NCBI GenBank assembly: GCA_015501055.1
Contig: JADNYV010000318.1
Span: 1 to 39,337 of the forward strand
Source of the DNA: Mucidula mucida
Taxonomy: Eukaryota > Basidiomycota > Agaricomycetes > Agaricales > Physalacriaceae
Length of the DNA: 39,337 nucleotides
Reading direction: 5' to 3'
This document shows positions 22,255 through 33,579 of this stretch, piece after piece. Both the position numbers and the translations under genes were made by a program. The number at the start of each line of letters is the position of its first letter. Position 1 is the first letter of the stretch. The notes under the pieces are model-generated. The model was not told the DNA's origin. It made no database searches and saw nothing but the letters and a program-made list of their open reading frames with translations.

Positions 22255-22786
22255 ATGTCCGTGAAAATCTCTAGCGGGACCTCCCACAACAAGTCGTCCG
22301 TTGTGGCACAACAAGACATCAACCGTGTTCTATTCCCCGAGGAACCATATTCCGCCCAAGAAGTCCCAATTCAAGACGTGCTAGCCGATACTGATGTATT
22401 CGCTTTTCTAGATGATCAAATCACTATGCTCGACCGCGCTATCATGACTCACCAGGACAACCGCCCATGGAGCTCGTCTTCGTCGTCTTCCACTGCTTCT
22501 ACGCGTAGCGTTTTTTCTGACTCTTCCGCCCACGAGGTCCCTTCCCCCGCTTATCCTTTGTCTGAATAGTGGCTGATGGTGCATGCAGCTGAACCAGAAA
22601 TCTAAACGTCGGCAATCGTTTGGAAAGATGGTGTCGGTTGTAGGAAAGGTCATTGTAAAGGTGACTGTCCTATTCTGACACCCCGCATTGTTTGCTCACA
22701 AAGAATAGAAGGGCCATCGCGTCTCGAAATCTGTGGACGCCCTTTTGTCCTTGGGCAATATCCGCTGGGTGGCTCCTCGACGTTGA
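22255..22786 (+). CDS. Small hypothetical protein, 143 aa, with basic C-terminus
   Basis: Three exons (22255-22536, 22589-22660, 22709-22786) join with all introns in phase 0 to 144 codons, including TGA at 22784-22786. Introns are 52 and 48 bp with GT...AG. The N-terminal half is acidic and Ser-rich (VLFPEEPYSAQEVPIQDVL, a Ser run about residue 77). The C-terminal half is strongly basic (LNQKSKRRQSFGKMVSVVGK, VIVKKGHRVSKSVDALL, ending WVAPRR). The un-spliced ORF ending at 22569 would give a shorter protein without the basic part. A TATA box and E-box precede it. The family is not recognised; a small nuclear or regulatory protein would fit the composition, but that is a guess. Confidence 0.65.
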
Positions 22787-23132
22787 GTCAGTGACGTTGA
22801 TACGTGATACGAACCTCTATACCTTTTGCCTTTTTATGAACGAAACACATAATGTACTTGTACCATCATGATTCAAATCCTTTGTCAAGTTGAATCGGCC
22901 GTTGCCCACTAGAATCTTTTCAGCAGAGGTATTAGTATGCGTCACGGTCGCTCATTCCTAATAAAACTAGTCGCTCGACTTTGAAGATGTTAGGACGTTG
23001 ATTCGGCCGACGAATCCCACTTAGGCAGACTTGAAAATGGTAAGAACAAGGTGGAGGACGAGTCATATAAGAGCGTTCTGCTAGGTGTCCTCGTGGAGGG
23101 CGTGTTCCGTGTACGCAGCACACTTGGGAGGG
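22787..23132. other. Intergenic spacer; nothing recognised
   Basis: This is the gap between the convergent 143-aa gene and the small hydrophobic-protein gene. An alternative frame on the minus strand (23130-22990) encodes a Ser/Thr-rich tail that could belong to the latter if a different splice is used. Confidence 0.4.
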
Positions 23133-23578
23133 CTACACAAGGAAAATCTCGACACGACTGGCGATCGTGAAAATTGACTTCAACGTTCTGATCTGCTCTG
23201 ATCGCTTTACGTGAGTACTCAATGGACGAACGCAAATGTGGACTCACATGGATCCAGATGAAAACGCCAAATCGTCGGGAGTTTTCAGCGGCTGATGTCT
23301 CTTTAATCCAACCATATGGCGGACGCTTCGATAGTGACGTTAATCCTGAACGTGCTCAAAGCCGCTAGAAACAACTCAGTATGTGAGCAAGGAATAGAGT
23401 TACTACCGAGGCGATGATGGAAACCACCGGTCCAAGCCGAGTCAGTATACAGCCGTACCAGTGCCCCAATGACGCCGCATCCAACTTTTGAAACAAGCGC
23501 AATTAGTAGTGGAATTGCTGGTATCAGTAAAGTTACAAGTGGTCCATCCAGAATATCGAGTACATAAAGATACAACAT
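23133..23578 (-). CDS. Small hydrophobic hypothetical protein
   Basis: Three exons (23578-23407, 23345-23248, 23204-23133) join in phase to 114 codons. The first encodes a strongly hydrophobic segment (GPLVTLLIPAIPLLIALVSK, then GCGVIGALVRLY), probably one long or two short membrane helices. The second adds a soluble stretch (LTSLSKRPPYGWIKETSAAE). The ATG is only 21 bp beyond the stop of the membrane-protein gene on the same strand. Such close spacing is unusual for separate fungal genes, so this may be a downstream part of that gene or of its transcript. No family is recognised. The third exon is the weakest. Confidence 0.4.
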
Positions 23579-23599
23579 ACAATATTCAAGATCTGTGGG

Positions 23600-24281
23600 T
23601 CATGTCGCGGCCTGCCAGGGGAGCTGAGCGACACCTATCTGGTATTCGGGTATCTCGTCGTCCGCCTCTCTTTCGTGAGGCATGGTTATCATGACGGATA
23701 TCTGCAGAAGAGTCTCCTCAACCGTTGCTGCACTCTCGAGAACGGGCTTGGTGGGGGAGGCGCCCAGATAGGGAGGGAGAGGCCATTGATAGCGTTGGGA
23801 TTTCGTGAAGGGAGTCGTACAGGCGGGGAATGATCAGAGACAGGTAATTCGGCAGTCACATTGGACACGGACAACGGCTACGCGGCTGTTGGTGAGTAAC
23901 GACGAACGACGAGGGCGATAGCGTACAAACCTGCATACAAGCCCAGGTTGGCTCCTCTGCCCTTTCCGTCCATCGTTCGCACAGTAGAGGCTTGTCCTTT
24001 TCATCAATTACTAGCCCTGCCCGCGACCCAAAGAAGCCGGGCATGGACGCGAGCGCGTCGAGGTTAATGATTCGCCGGCGCTGCAGCCGGCGACGTGTGG
24101 TAACCCCACATCCAATGAAGATAAAGAGCAGGGCGATAAACGTTATCAGAAAGCCAAAGAAATAGTTGGCGCCCTTGGCACCGCCAGTGTCTTCGCTGCT
24201 TTGCGTGGACGACGGCGATGAAGTTGCCGTCGCCGTCAAGGTCGACGATGAAGACATGGAATGACCGTCACCCAGAGCCAT
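23600..24281 (-). CDS. Single-pass membrane protein, Ser/Thr-rich N-terminus
   Basis: The first exon (24281-23931) encodes a short Ser/Thr-rich region, then a transmembrane helix (YFFGFLITFIALLFIFIGCG) followed by TTRRRLQRRR, so the C-terminus is probably cytosolic. A conserved-looking stretch ends in TWACMQ at an intron donor (GTTTGT). The C-terminal part reads ESAATVEETLLQISVMITMP, HEREADDEIPEYQIGVAQLP and ends in TGA at 23600. The exact splice between these parts is not resolved: the frame right after the first acceptor (PLSVSNVTAELPVSD) differs from the frame of the C-terminal part, so another intron or an indel near 23770-23880 is needed. An upstream in-frame ATG at 24425 is an alternative start. 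The function is unknown; similar proteins occur in basidiomycetes. Confidence 0.6.
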
Positions 24282-24759
24282 GGCAAAAGCTCCGAGAAAG
24301 CCGTGCCTGAACCAGTCTAGGCCCCTATTGTAGAGTCGATCACTTCTTGTGTCCTGCGACGTTGACTGCCAGAATCTCGTGTCCTTTACTCTAGGTCCTG
24401 GTCTTTTGGGACTACGCAAAGTCATTTCTTACCACCCAACAACACTGAGTTTCCCCTCTTAACCATCAATGTCCGCCACCCAAGCCCCCTGTCCATGTCT
24501 TGGTTGACCTCGCATGCCCAGATTTCTCGATGCCGGAGTAAAACGACTCGAGGGATGATGCTGAGAAGGCTTGGCAGTTTTCGAGGCCGAAGTCATAGCT
24601 CTTCTCGCCAAACGAGGTATACTGACAGGACTGAAGTCGGACGCATCATCGACAAGAAGCCCAACTTGGCGTCTTTGCCTCACACAACCAAGCCCCAAAT
24701 TTTGACCCTAGTTTCGTTCACCCCATTGCTCTGAAGCTGGTGCATGCTCGCCGCTACGT
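24282..24759. other. Upstream region of the membrane-protein gene
   Basis: It may contain an N-terminal extension of that gene up to 24425. Beyond that no coding features are recognised on either strand. Confidence 0.4.
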
Positions 24760-25310
24760 ATCTTTGGTTTACTAGAATCCCAACGTGCTGAAGTTGGCTG
24801 CGGACTTGGGCGCCGCTGCCGACGCTGTCGCTGACGGTCTAAGCGTCCTACCTAGCCAATAACTTGTCTCGCGGATATTTCTAGTGAGAGTGCCATGAAC
24901 TGGACCTTACAACGGCTATATCCGCGCAATTATCGCCGACGACTGGCCTGCCGAACACGTTTACATGCACAACAATTTGTCTGTTCTTAAAAGCCATGCA
25001 GGTGGTCACGTTTATGAGATACGTGTACCCCTCGGAAACGCGCTCTACTCTTGTATCGCAAGGACATGCGCTGCCTGTGGCACAACGATTTTGAGACTGG
25101 TCACGTCTTCTTCAACGTCGGTGACATCAACGACACGACCTTGGAAAGGACTTACAAGGAGATTATCGCAAAGGAACCGACAGTTGCTATTCAAACTGTA
25201 CGTACATGCTCTTTTGCCAAACGTATACTAATCGTTATTAATGGTTGTCGTTTTTTCTTCCTCCTTTGACTTAGCACATCTTTGCATCCGTTCAGCCGTA
25301 TGCCTTTGTC
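24760..25310 (+). pseudogene. Gene relic of unknown family
   Basis: Several separate stretches look like true protein sequence but are in different frames. About 24775 reads NVLKLAADLGAAADAVADGL. From about 24904 it reads TGPYNGYIRAIIADDWPAEH and HVYEIRVPLGNALYS. After a one-base shift near 25050 it reads YRKDMRCLWHNDFETGHVFF, NVGDINDTTLERTYKEII and TVAIQT. A normal intron then leads to HIFASVQPYAFV and TAA near 25314. The start is missing and the first stretch runs into a stop. I cannot name the family. The codon pattern and the intact last intron suggest a fairly recent loss. Confidence 0.5.
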
Positions 25311-25378
25311 TAACACCGAGGGGGAACACAAGTTGCAGAGCAGATCATTCCTACGTGGCGACATTTCATTTTGGCCTG

Positions 25379-25545
25379 CCGATGCCTTAACACATTCATT
25401 GGGCCCTCCGATGCCTCACACATTCATTGACCCTTCCGATGGTCCTCACATAACTATGGCCTTCCGATGCCTCACATATTCACTGACCCTTCCGATGGTC
25501 CTCACATCTACATATGGCCTTCCGATGCCTTCCACATGTCCGTGA
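25379..25545. repeat. Minisatellite, about six 28-bp units
   Basis: Units start with CCGATG at 25379, 25408, 25436, 25464, 25492 and 25522, spaced 28-30 bp. They alternate between a CCGATGCCTCACA type and a CCGATGGTCCTCACAT type, so the higher-order unit is about 56 bp. The last copy is partial. It lies between the gene relic and the GH95 pseudogene. Confidence 0.85.
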
Positions 25546-25804
25546 CACTACAGTCGCGTGATTACACGCGAAAACAGGCGTTCATTCAGAAACTGGCAAC
25601 AGTCACAGTGGTTCGCGCCGCGTCATCTCTTCATCCAAGCGACCCCGCTCCCTTCTGCCACAGCAGGCGTCATCGTACAAACGTGAAGGTCAACGCCAGC
25701 AACCGTCCGAGAAATTTGCGAAGAAGAGGTCATTGCCTCTCTGCTGCTTCCGTAGCGCAGGAGTCAGTGTTGACGTATATCACGAAGTACAAACTCGTTT
25801 GCTA

Positions 25805-28499
25805 TCAAAAGCTTGACGGATTCAGAATTATTGACTGTCGCTTGACAAAGACTAGATTTATAGCCTTATCGCTGTAACTGACTCTCGCAAAAGTCCCACC
25901 TAGACTGCCGATATTGGCTTCCTTGAGAATTCCTCCAGACCACGAGATATCCAACGAAAACCCGCCTCTGGCACGGAATCCACGCACAGCACCTTCCTTC
26001 CACGCAGACGGAATAGCCGGTAACAAATGAATTTCTCCATTATGACTTTGCAGGATCATTTCCGCCACCCCATTAGCGCCACCAAAGTTGCCATCGATCT
26101 GAAAGATGCTGTTATACGACCACAGATCAGTGAGCGAGAACGACTTGAGAAGACGCTGCAGGTAATAGTACGCCTTGTCCCCGTCTTGGAGCCGCGCATA
26201 ACAATTGACCCGCCACGCCGTGGGCCACCCATTGCTCGAGTCGCCGCGGAGCATCAAAGACGTGTTGGCCGCGCGCAAGCGTTTCATTGAACCTCGGGTC
26301 TATCTGTGCACTGGGAAAGAGGGGATACATGTGGCTGATGTGCGTGAATGGGCTGTTTTGCGTTAGCTTTTACGTTGCAAGAGAAGAAGGGAACGCGCGA
26401 ACCCGTTAGAGTCGTAGTCAATCGCCCATTCTTGGATCTGACCCAATGGACCGATTCGGAATGGCATCAAACGTCTGTGTGCCTCTCTAAGCTTCGATGT
26501 AAAGTCGGAATCGACACCCAAGAGGTTAGCGAAGAAGGCAGTGTGGTTGAAAAGATCACGAAGCAGCCCTATCAAATGCACGCACGAATTATCAATAGTA
26601 GATCCTTCAAAAAAGGAGTCAATGTAGTCTCTTGACACGACAAGGAAGAGACCAACCATAAGTCAAAGAAACATTCCTGTCATTGTAGTTGCCAACTCCA
26701 TGTTCAGGACTCATACTTGGGTTGGTCACCAGATAGCCTTCTCCTTCCACCAAAAAGTCCAGATAAAACTCGCTCAGACTCTTCATCAGAGGATACGCCG
26801 TCTCTCTAACCCAGTCGACATCCAAGCCGTACGCGTAACGCTCATACATGTGTTGCATCAACCACGGCCCCGACATTGGCCAGAACCCATAAAACGCAGC
26901 ATCGATAGGCGCCGAGTCGCGCCATATCCCAGTATTATGGTGTGCAACCCATCCACGGGATATATTGTAGATCTCCTGCGCATTTTGGCGCCCGCGTTCT
27001 GCGAGATCCTGAATCAAGTTCCAAAGAGGATCAAGGACTTCCGGTATCGCAAGTGGCTCGGCAAGCCAGCTGTTCATTTGTTGATTGATGTTTAACGTGT
27101 ACTTGCTAGTGGCAACTTGACATTAGGCGGCGGTATGAAAGGGAAAGTTTGACTCACCTGCCCCAATTCGGAGCGACCTCCGAGTTCCATAGCCCTTGTA
27201 GGTTTGAAGGTTCGGTCTTGCGGGACGATGAGATAGCAAGATAGCGTCCATACTGCGTATACAATGCGAATAGATCCTGATCAGCATCTGCCCCACTGGG
27301 AAGAAGTCGCCGTTCATCCGTGGGTAGATACGTTGCAGCTGACGGTGTTCCTATCACTTTATCAGATGCCGTTCTTCGGGAGATTGACGAGTAGAGACCT
27401 AGTGAAATGTCTGTTCGTCTGAATAAAGCAGAATGGTCGGCTATATGGTCTTCGAGTAGTTTGTCGTACGACTTGTCGCGCAGAGCAGACAAAGTATCGG
27501 ATACTCGTTGCGCTGGATCGGCGCTGATGTCGTCTTACCGTATATTATTTGTGTCGATAGCGATGATGATGATGATCGACTCATCCGCGTCCGATACGAG
27601 TAGTGTAGAACCATTGGACGGACTTGGACCGACGCTAGCCGAAGCGCCACTATATGTGCCGTGGCATTGTGAACAATCGAGCCAGGTAAACCGTAGTTGG
27701 GCGTTCCTCCAGCTCTTACTGACAGCATGTTGTTACTGGTCGTAATTGACTAATATCAACTCTTGGTGAGTATCATTTAGCGCTTGATTGACGATACGCT
27801 TACCGGGTCGTCCATTGGAGTGGCAAAGCTTGCGGTGTACGATACAGCACTCGAGACGTTAGCGGTAACGTGTATGACAATGATATTATCTGGATGCGAA
27901 GCGAAAATTGTCCTCGTATACTCTGTACCGTCAGTCACATACGTAGTAACCGCAACGGCGCTCGTAAGATCGAGAGTGTGATTGTAAGCCACAAAAGTGT
28001 CGGCATGATGCATAGCCAACGTCAAGTTTCCTGCAGCTGCGTACACAGTTATATTCCTCAATGGAGTTCGCTCCAAAGATGTACTCACTTTAATACACTT
28101 GTTGCTTGAGCGTCGTGGCCATACATACTTCGTCGGCGAGTGCCTGTGCATCGTACAGAGCATCCTTCCTGCGTTCCCGGTGAGGCTCAGACGAGCACGA
28201 AAGGAGCTTGAAGATACCATATATAGTCTTGAACAATAGGAAGATTCTGTGAACAGTTTAATGGGTTAAGATCGTTGAGGGATCCCGACCATATTCTATC
28301 CTGCTAGTCATATGAGCAGACAGAAGAGGACGTGAGCAGTGACATACTTCATTAAGCATTATAGACTCTTCAGGCACTCCGCCTAGAATCATGGCGCCGA
28401 GTCTCCCATTACCGACTGGAATGACTGCAGGGGAAGAAAGTTCAGGGGCGTCATATCAAGCTAGAAAGTGTTTTTACCGTTCGATGTGTTGAACCACAT
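25805..28499 (-). pseudogene. GH95 alpha-L-fucosidase gene, broken
   Basis: GH95 enzymes release alpha-1,2-linked L-fucose. From the N-terminal side the sequence shows VGNGRLGAMILGG and MLNEDRIWSGSLND, the middle beta domain, SNLQGLWNSEVAPNWG, SKYTLNINQQMNSWLAEPL, AHHNTGIWRDSAPID, NPSMSPEHG, then THISHMYPLFPSAQID, RGDSSNGWPTAWRVN and FQIDGNFGGANGVAEM. These cover almost the whole family. Lesions are an in-frame TAA near 27538-27536 just before DDISADPAQRVSD, a one-base shift near 27640-27655 (before VGPSPSNGSTLLVSD), and a two-base loss in a GCGCGC run near 26272-26281 (before ANTSLMLRGD). No intact signal peptide is found; the first in-frame ATG is at 28499, followed by WFNTSN. Introns otherwise look normal. 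Indel errors could explain the shifts but not the TAA. Confidence 0.8.
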
Positions 28500-31466
28500 T
28501 GTGGTTGACTTGACAAAGTGTTATTGATTAGTAGAGAAAGAATGTACATTGAGTCAAGGAACCCACTCCTCGTACCAGACATGACCCGGACACCAGAATG
28601 GACGCCTTCAGTCCACGATAGATCATAGCTTGCGCATCGAGGTGGGTTCACATTCGAGAGCTTTATAGCAGTCACAAGGCGCTTATCACACGAGCGTTCG
28701 AATCACGATGAAGACATGTGGTACGCGACGAAGTACACGGCCCGCTTGATGGGTATACATCGGAAAGTGCGGAGGAATTGTCAGAAACAAGATTCAATAA
28801 CGACGGTAAGTAAGCTTTCGCCTGGCAGGAGTAAGGGAACTTACTAGGCGTTAAAGAGGTCATGATGGTTGATGTCAACGCGTCTCCGGGAGTTGCCGAC
28901 GTGACAGATTTTGCGCCGTCACGGGTACATGCCCAAATATGGACGCGCGATTTGTGATTCGACGTTCTGCATCGATTATGCCTGGAAGGGTCTCAACTCA
29001 CTACAATCTCTCAAAAGTGCTACACGTACTTTCCATACTCTGGTCGAACTGAATAAGTTTAACCGCGGTGACATACTTACCATGGATTCACAGGGCTGAC
29101 TCGTGGCTCGAGTCGCCCTCTGGCAAATGACATGGCCCGCGTTTCCGCGACTGCTTTCTAAAGGCATTCTTCCCATACCCATGGTGTCAGCTCGAAAGTG
29201 CTCAGAGCTCAAAACCTGGAAGCATGACGTTCCTTCTAGAGCTTTATCCCAACGCTCGAGCGCTGCTCAACTTGAAGGCTCAAAGGACTTGAGGTACTAC
29301 TCCTTTTCGACAGATTACCGGACTTTTGATGCGCTGCCAGCATGATCTGCTTTAAGACATGGACGCCCTAAAATCTAGTTCAAGCAGTGACTGCAAGGGG
29401 GCATTATCCTTCGATTGCCTCTTCATTCCCTGCCAGCGGCACTCAGTCTCGGAATTCCGCACACGGGTGGACGCAGTCACCGACCACATCAGGTTATTGG
29501 TGACCACTGTGAGAGCAAGTCTTCCCCCAAGACTGCAATCTTCGCTCCGAAAACAAAGCTTCTTCACGGTACCGTCTCACCAGTGATCCCCTTGGTGTTA
29601 ATGGACTCCCGGGTCTTTGCCGTTTGAGCCTCCTTTTTCGGTTCAAACTTGTGTGCACGTGGACTTCCTCATTACTGGCTTACTTCGTTCAGTACCAAGC
29701 CACGACTATCCGTGCAAACGGACACCCGTACAGAACGTAGCTGTCACCTGGAACGTCCCTCGCCCTCTACTCGCGCATCTGGACTTGCCGGCTGCCCTTC
29801 TAGAATCGCTCTGATTGCAGATTCAAAGACCGCGAATGTATGCAGATGAGGTTCACGCTCCGCATGTGGCAAGAGGCCGTCGTACAAGATTAGAAATTTA
29901 CTTCACCCAGCTCATCCCAGCCATCAGCAACTCATGGCTGTCTCCGCGATCATTCCAGATGTCCGGGATTCCAATGAAAGTGTGGCGGCGGATGAGTACA
30001 GAATCCACTTACCCTTCACCTCCCCATATCCGCATATTTCTGCTATCGTCTGCTCCACAAAAGCACTTAATCTAGTTATAGGGCCTCCGATTCATTATTG
30101 ACCGATGAACCGCACCGCCACGGACCGTGTGGCCTTACTTGACTAGGCACGTTGGAATGATGGACGTGTGGCGCGGTATACATTACCCGAAAGTGCCGCG
30201 AAGCCAGCACTGAAGCGTGTTTCCGTGCGATACTTCATCAGTACGGCAGAGGCCCAGGGTCTCCGGATGTCGTTTCCGTAAAACAACATGTCGCAGTTCA
30301 TTCTTCTACATATCCCGGTCCGATGTATCCGAATGAAATGCAAATCAAAATTCGTTCATCTTGAAAGGAATGAAGATCATATATCTCAAGAATAATACAC
30401 ACCACATGATGTCGGATAAGACGTTGGAGAAGACTAAGAGTAAAATGACGGTGGAAATGAAATACCACATCTAGCTACGTGGACGAGTGGCAAAAAAGAG
30501 GTAAGAGACTTCGAGGAAGGACGAAAGGCTATACGGACAATCATGGCCCCGGATAGAGTATTGAGATCCCTCGTACGTAGTGTAGACACCCCATTTTCTA
30601 GATGCAGTCTTCCATACAGGCCCTCCCCTGCACAAACATAATCACCGGCTTGGTGTGCCAAAAACACATAACACATAACCTTCTTTATCGTGCCCCAAGA
30701 GTGTATGCAGAAACGTGTCGGAGATTCAAGAAGGGCTGTATCCTTGGTTTGAATTGGTTCCGAACGCCGTTCTCTTGATGAAGATGTACACCTACACGTC
30801 GACTTTTGAGTATGTGACCTAACTTGATTGCATTGTCTATGTGGCACACGCCGTCAGAACTCCATTCGTCCAAAGCTCCATACTCAGAACTTGGGTCAGA
30901 TGTCACACCAGTCTGTTAAGGACATCACCGCAAACGCAGGCACTATAAGCCCGCCTTTAGGCCAACGAATATCATTCCTCGTGAATCGTACCATACAACA
31001 GCTTCAAAATGGCCTGAGAATCAATCGAAGGAAGCTGGGGGTACTACTTTCCCATGGAGTCGAAATCACCTCGAGGATAGAAACATGTGGTTGGATCCCA
31101 ACCCAGTCAACGAATATGCGGATTTCGTAGACTACGCAGTGCGCGATGTTCACGGGCCGAGTGCGAACAATACGGCGGAAGGTCGCAGCTGTGACCGCGT
31201 GTTAGGGATGTCAAGAGTAGATGAGAAAGTAATCGTAGGAGGCTACGGTCTAAGCAGACGCGGCAGCCGGGTCTTATCCCACTAGGAGAACAACGGAAAC
31301 CTCATTCCGCGGGGTACGGCTGGGATAAGAGCGGGATTTCATTCGAAAGAGCACATCGATGGGGTAATTGGTCTTCGAGTTAGGAGGAATCTGGTCACCG
31401 GTCCGAATGCCGAAAGGGGAAGATATTTAAGACTCACGCACCCTAGTCTGTTGACCTCACATCGCA
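28500..31466. other. Long region without recognisable genes
   Basis: The first 200 bp may hold the decayed 5' end of the GH95 gene. ORFs of 60-137 codons occur on both strands, the longest on the minus strand at 30847-30434 (preceded by DPSSEYGALDEWSSDG in a possible upstream exon), but none has recognisable motifs or a consistent exon chain. No terminal repeats or transposase remnants were seen. Confidence 0.4.
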
Positions 31467-32685
31467 ATGGAAACCACAACCTCCCTAGTTCTTCATGGCG
31501 CGCGCGATTTGCGCCTGGAAAATCGTCCTCTCCCTCCCCCACCCGCGCACCACGTCCAAATATCCGTCCTCGCCACCGGCTTGTGCGGAAGCGACCTTCA
31601 CTACTACGCCCACGCCCGCAACGGCGCATTCGCCCTCCAAGCACCCTTGGTCCTGGGTCACGAGTCTGCAGGGATAATAACTGCGGTCGGACCTGGCGTT
31701 GTTGACCTCCAGCCAGGACAGCATGTCGCGATCGAAGCTGGAATACCTTGCGAGACCTGCGAATGGTGCACGTCCAATCGATATAACCTCTGCTCAGGCA
31801 TGCGATTCCGAAGTAGCGCCAAAACATTCCCCCATCTAGATGGCACGATGCAGAGCAAGATCAATCATCCCGCCAAACATGTCTACGCCTTACCGGACGG
31901 CGTAACGTGCGAGAAGGGTGCTCTGGCGGAGCCGCTGTCCGTATTACTTCATGCCTCGAGGCGAGCTGGTCTTGGGACGAGGCCCGACCAGAGAATTCTG
32001 ATTTTCGGAGCAGGTGCGATTGGCATGCTCGCGGCGTCGTTAGCACTTGCCCCGAGGTGTTGCCCTCTCCAGCATAACTATGGTTGACATCAACCAGGAG
32101 CGACTGTCCTTCGCCAAGGACCGTGGCCTTGTGGGATCAATATTCTGTCTTCCGCCACCTGTTCCGGTGAAAGGTGTGGAAGCCCTGGACCGGACTCGCG
32201 TGCAGGCTGAGGAGTTTGGTCACGAGAACGACATTGTCTTCGAGTGTACTGGGGCTGAGGCCTGTATCCAAATGGCCGTCTACGTGCGTTCCTCCTCCAT
32301 CGGCTTATGTCGTATTGACATTCTTTCTCTTCGTAGAGTGCGAAGACTGGAGGAAAGTCTTGCTGATAGGAATGGGGTCTCAGAATGTCCTCATCCCCAT
32401 CAGCAACGCTGCCACGCGTGAAGTTGACATCCTCGGTAGTTTTCGATATGCCGACACGTACAAGGAGGCATTGCAGCTACTCGCCGGAAGTGAGTATCTT
32501 CATCCAGTGACTTGTGACCACCAAGCTGATAACCACGAAAAGGTACACTTCCGTCAATAACCGAAGTCATTACGCATCGTGTGCCACTGACGACTGAATC
32601 GGTTAAGCGGGCTTTCGAATCCATGGTGAAGGGCAAGGATGAGAACGGAAAGCTCGTCATTAAGGTTATTGTTGGCACAGAATAA
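31467..32685 (+). CDS. Sorbitol/xylitol-type zinc dehydrogenase with reading-frame breaks
   Basis: This is a medium-chain dehydrogenase of the sorbitol dehydrogenase/D-xylulose reductase type, converting polyols to ketoses with NAD. It shows GLCGSDLHYY (catalytic zinc Cys), GHESAG (His, Glu), four structural-zinc Cys (CETCEWCTSNRYNLC), AEPLSV and the cofactor loop FGAGAIG. Exons are 31467-32283, then 32337 or 32339 to 32489, then 32543-32685 (ending VGTE). A CCCC run at 32050-32053 has one base too many: the frame ends at 32085, while the family sequence resumes as GVALSSITMVDINQERL one base over. At the second exon the best family match (SAKTGGK) would need one more base before VLLIGMG; using the AG two bases later keeps the frame as CEDWRKVLLIGMG. 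It may be a recent pseudogene or contain sequence errors. Confidence 0.8.
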
Positions 32686-33579
32686 TGCATGTCATGTCAT
32701 GTGGATTGGAAAAGTGTGCGCGGGGTCAGACAGCAGTCAGGAGATTTTTGCGCATTCTGTAGATTGTACATAGAAGAATCAGCTTTTTGTCTCCATCCCA
32801 AAGCGGCCGGGTCCCCACCTTGCTATTTCCGGAGGATTTCGATATCAGCATATGGTAATCCAGAGCCAAGACGCGTCCTGGAGGCAGTGCAGAAACTAAA
32901 GAGGGAAGAAGCTCGTGTTTGTGTGAGCATCGGGACCATTCGGCGAGAAAACTTGAGGCCTTGCACTGATAGGAAGTGTCGCAGCATATTAACAACGAGT
33001 GCAAACCGTGTCTACTGACCTTGGCAAAGGATATGATTAGATTTCAATTGCGTGGCTTTAAGTGGCGCTGAGATAATGTGAGATTCGACTGCTCATTGCC
33101 TTGTATACGCTTCGTGCGAAAAATGATTTGGCGCCAAGTCGTCCAATCACGAGTGAGAGAGCTTGGTCCTTTCGGTGTATGTTCGAACTTCTAGCCGGAG
33201 TTAGGGATCTTCAGATAGGCAGCCACTGAGAACAAGGGTGAATTAACGATGACAGTTTGTTGCAGAATTAGGATGCCGTTCTCCGCGAACTGCCGCAATC
33301 AATTGATCTCCGCCACAAAGTGCCGGGCCCTGCCGAGGTGATCTCTTCCACTTTGACCATCATGCATCGTGTGTGGCTTCGTGATCTGCCATTGTTTGAC
33401 TCACGTGGGACGCGCTCAGGCTCATAAAAGACAGAGGGGTCTTTGTTTCGTTGCTCTCCACCACCACCAAGCCTACTTTCGCTAGTTTATGTGAGCGGAT
33501 GTCACAACTTGATTTGAGAATCTTTCTGACTGTTTTCATACACATCACAGACTTCATTTACTGGCATTGAAGCAATACC
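32686..33579. other. Intergenic region; nothing recognised
   Basis: Only short ORFs without motifs are present. The last 100 bp form the leader of the F-box gene. Confidence 0.5.

Noticed and set aside
30434..30847. 137-codon minus-strand ORF as a gene
   Set aside because: A possible upstream exon exists, but the frames do not join convincingly and no family features are seen; left in the region note.
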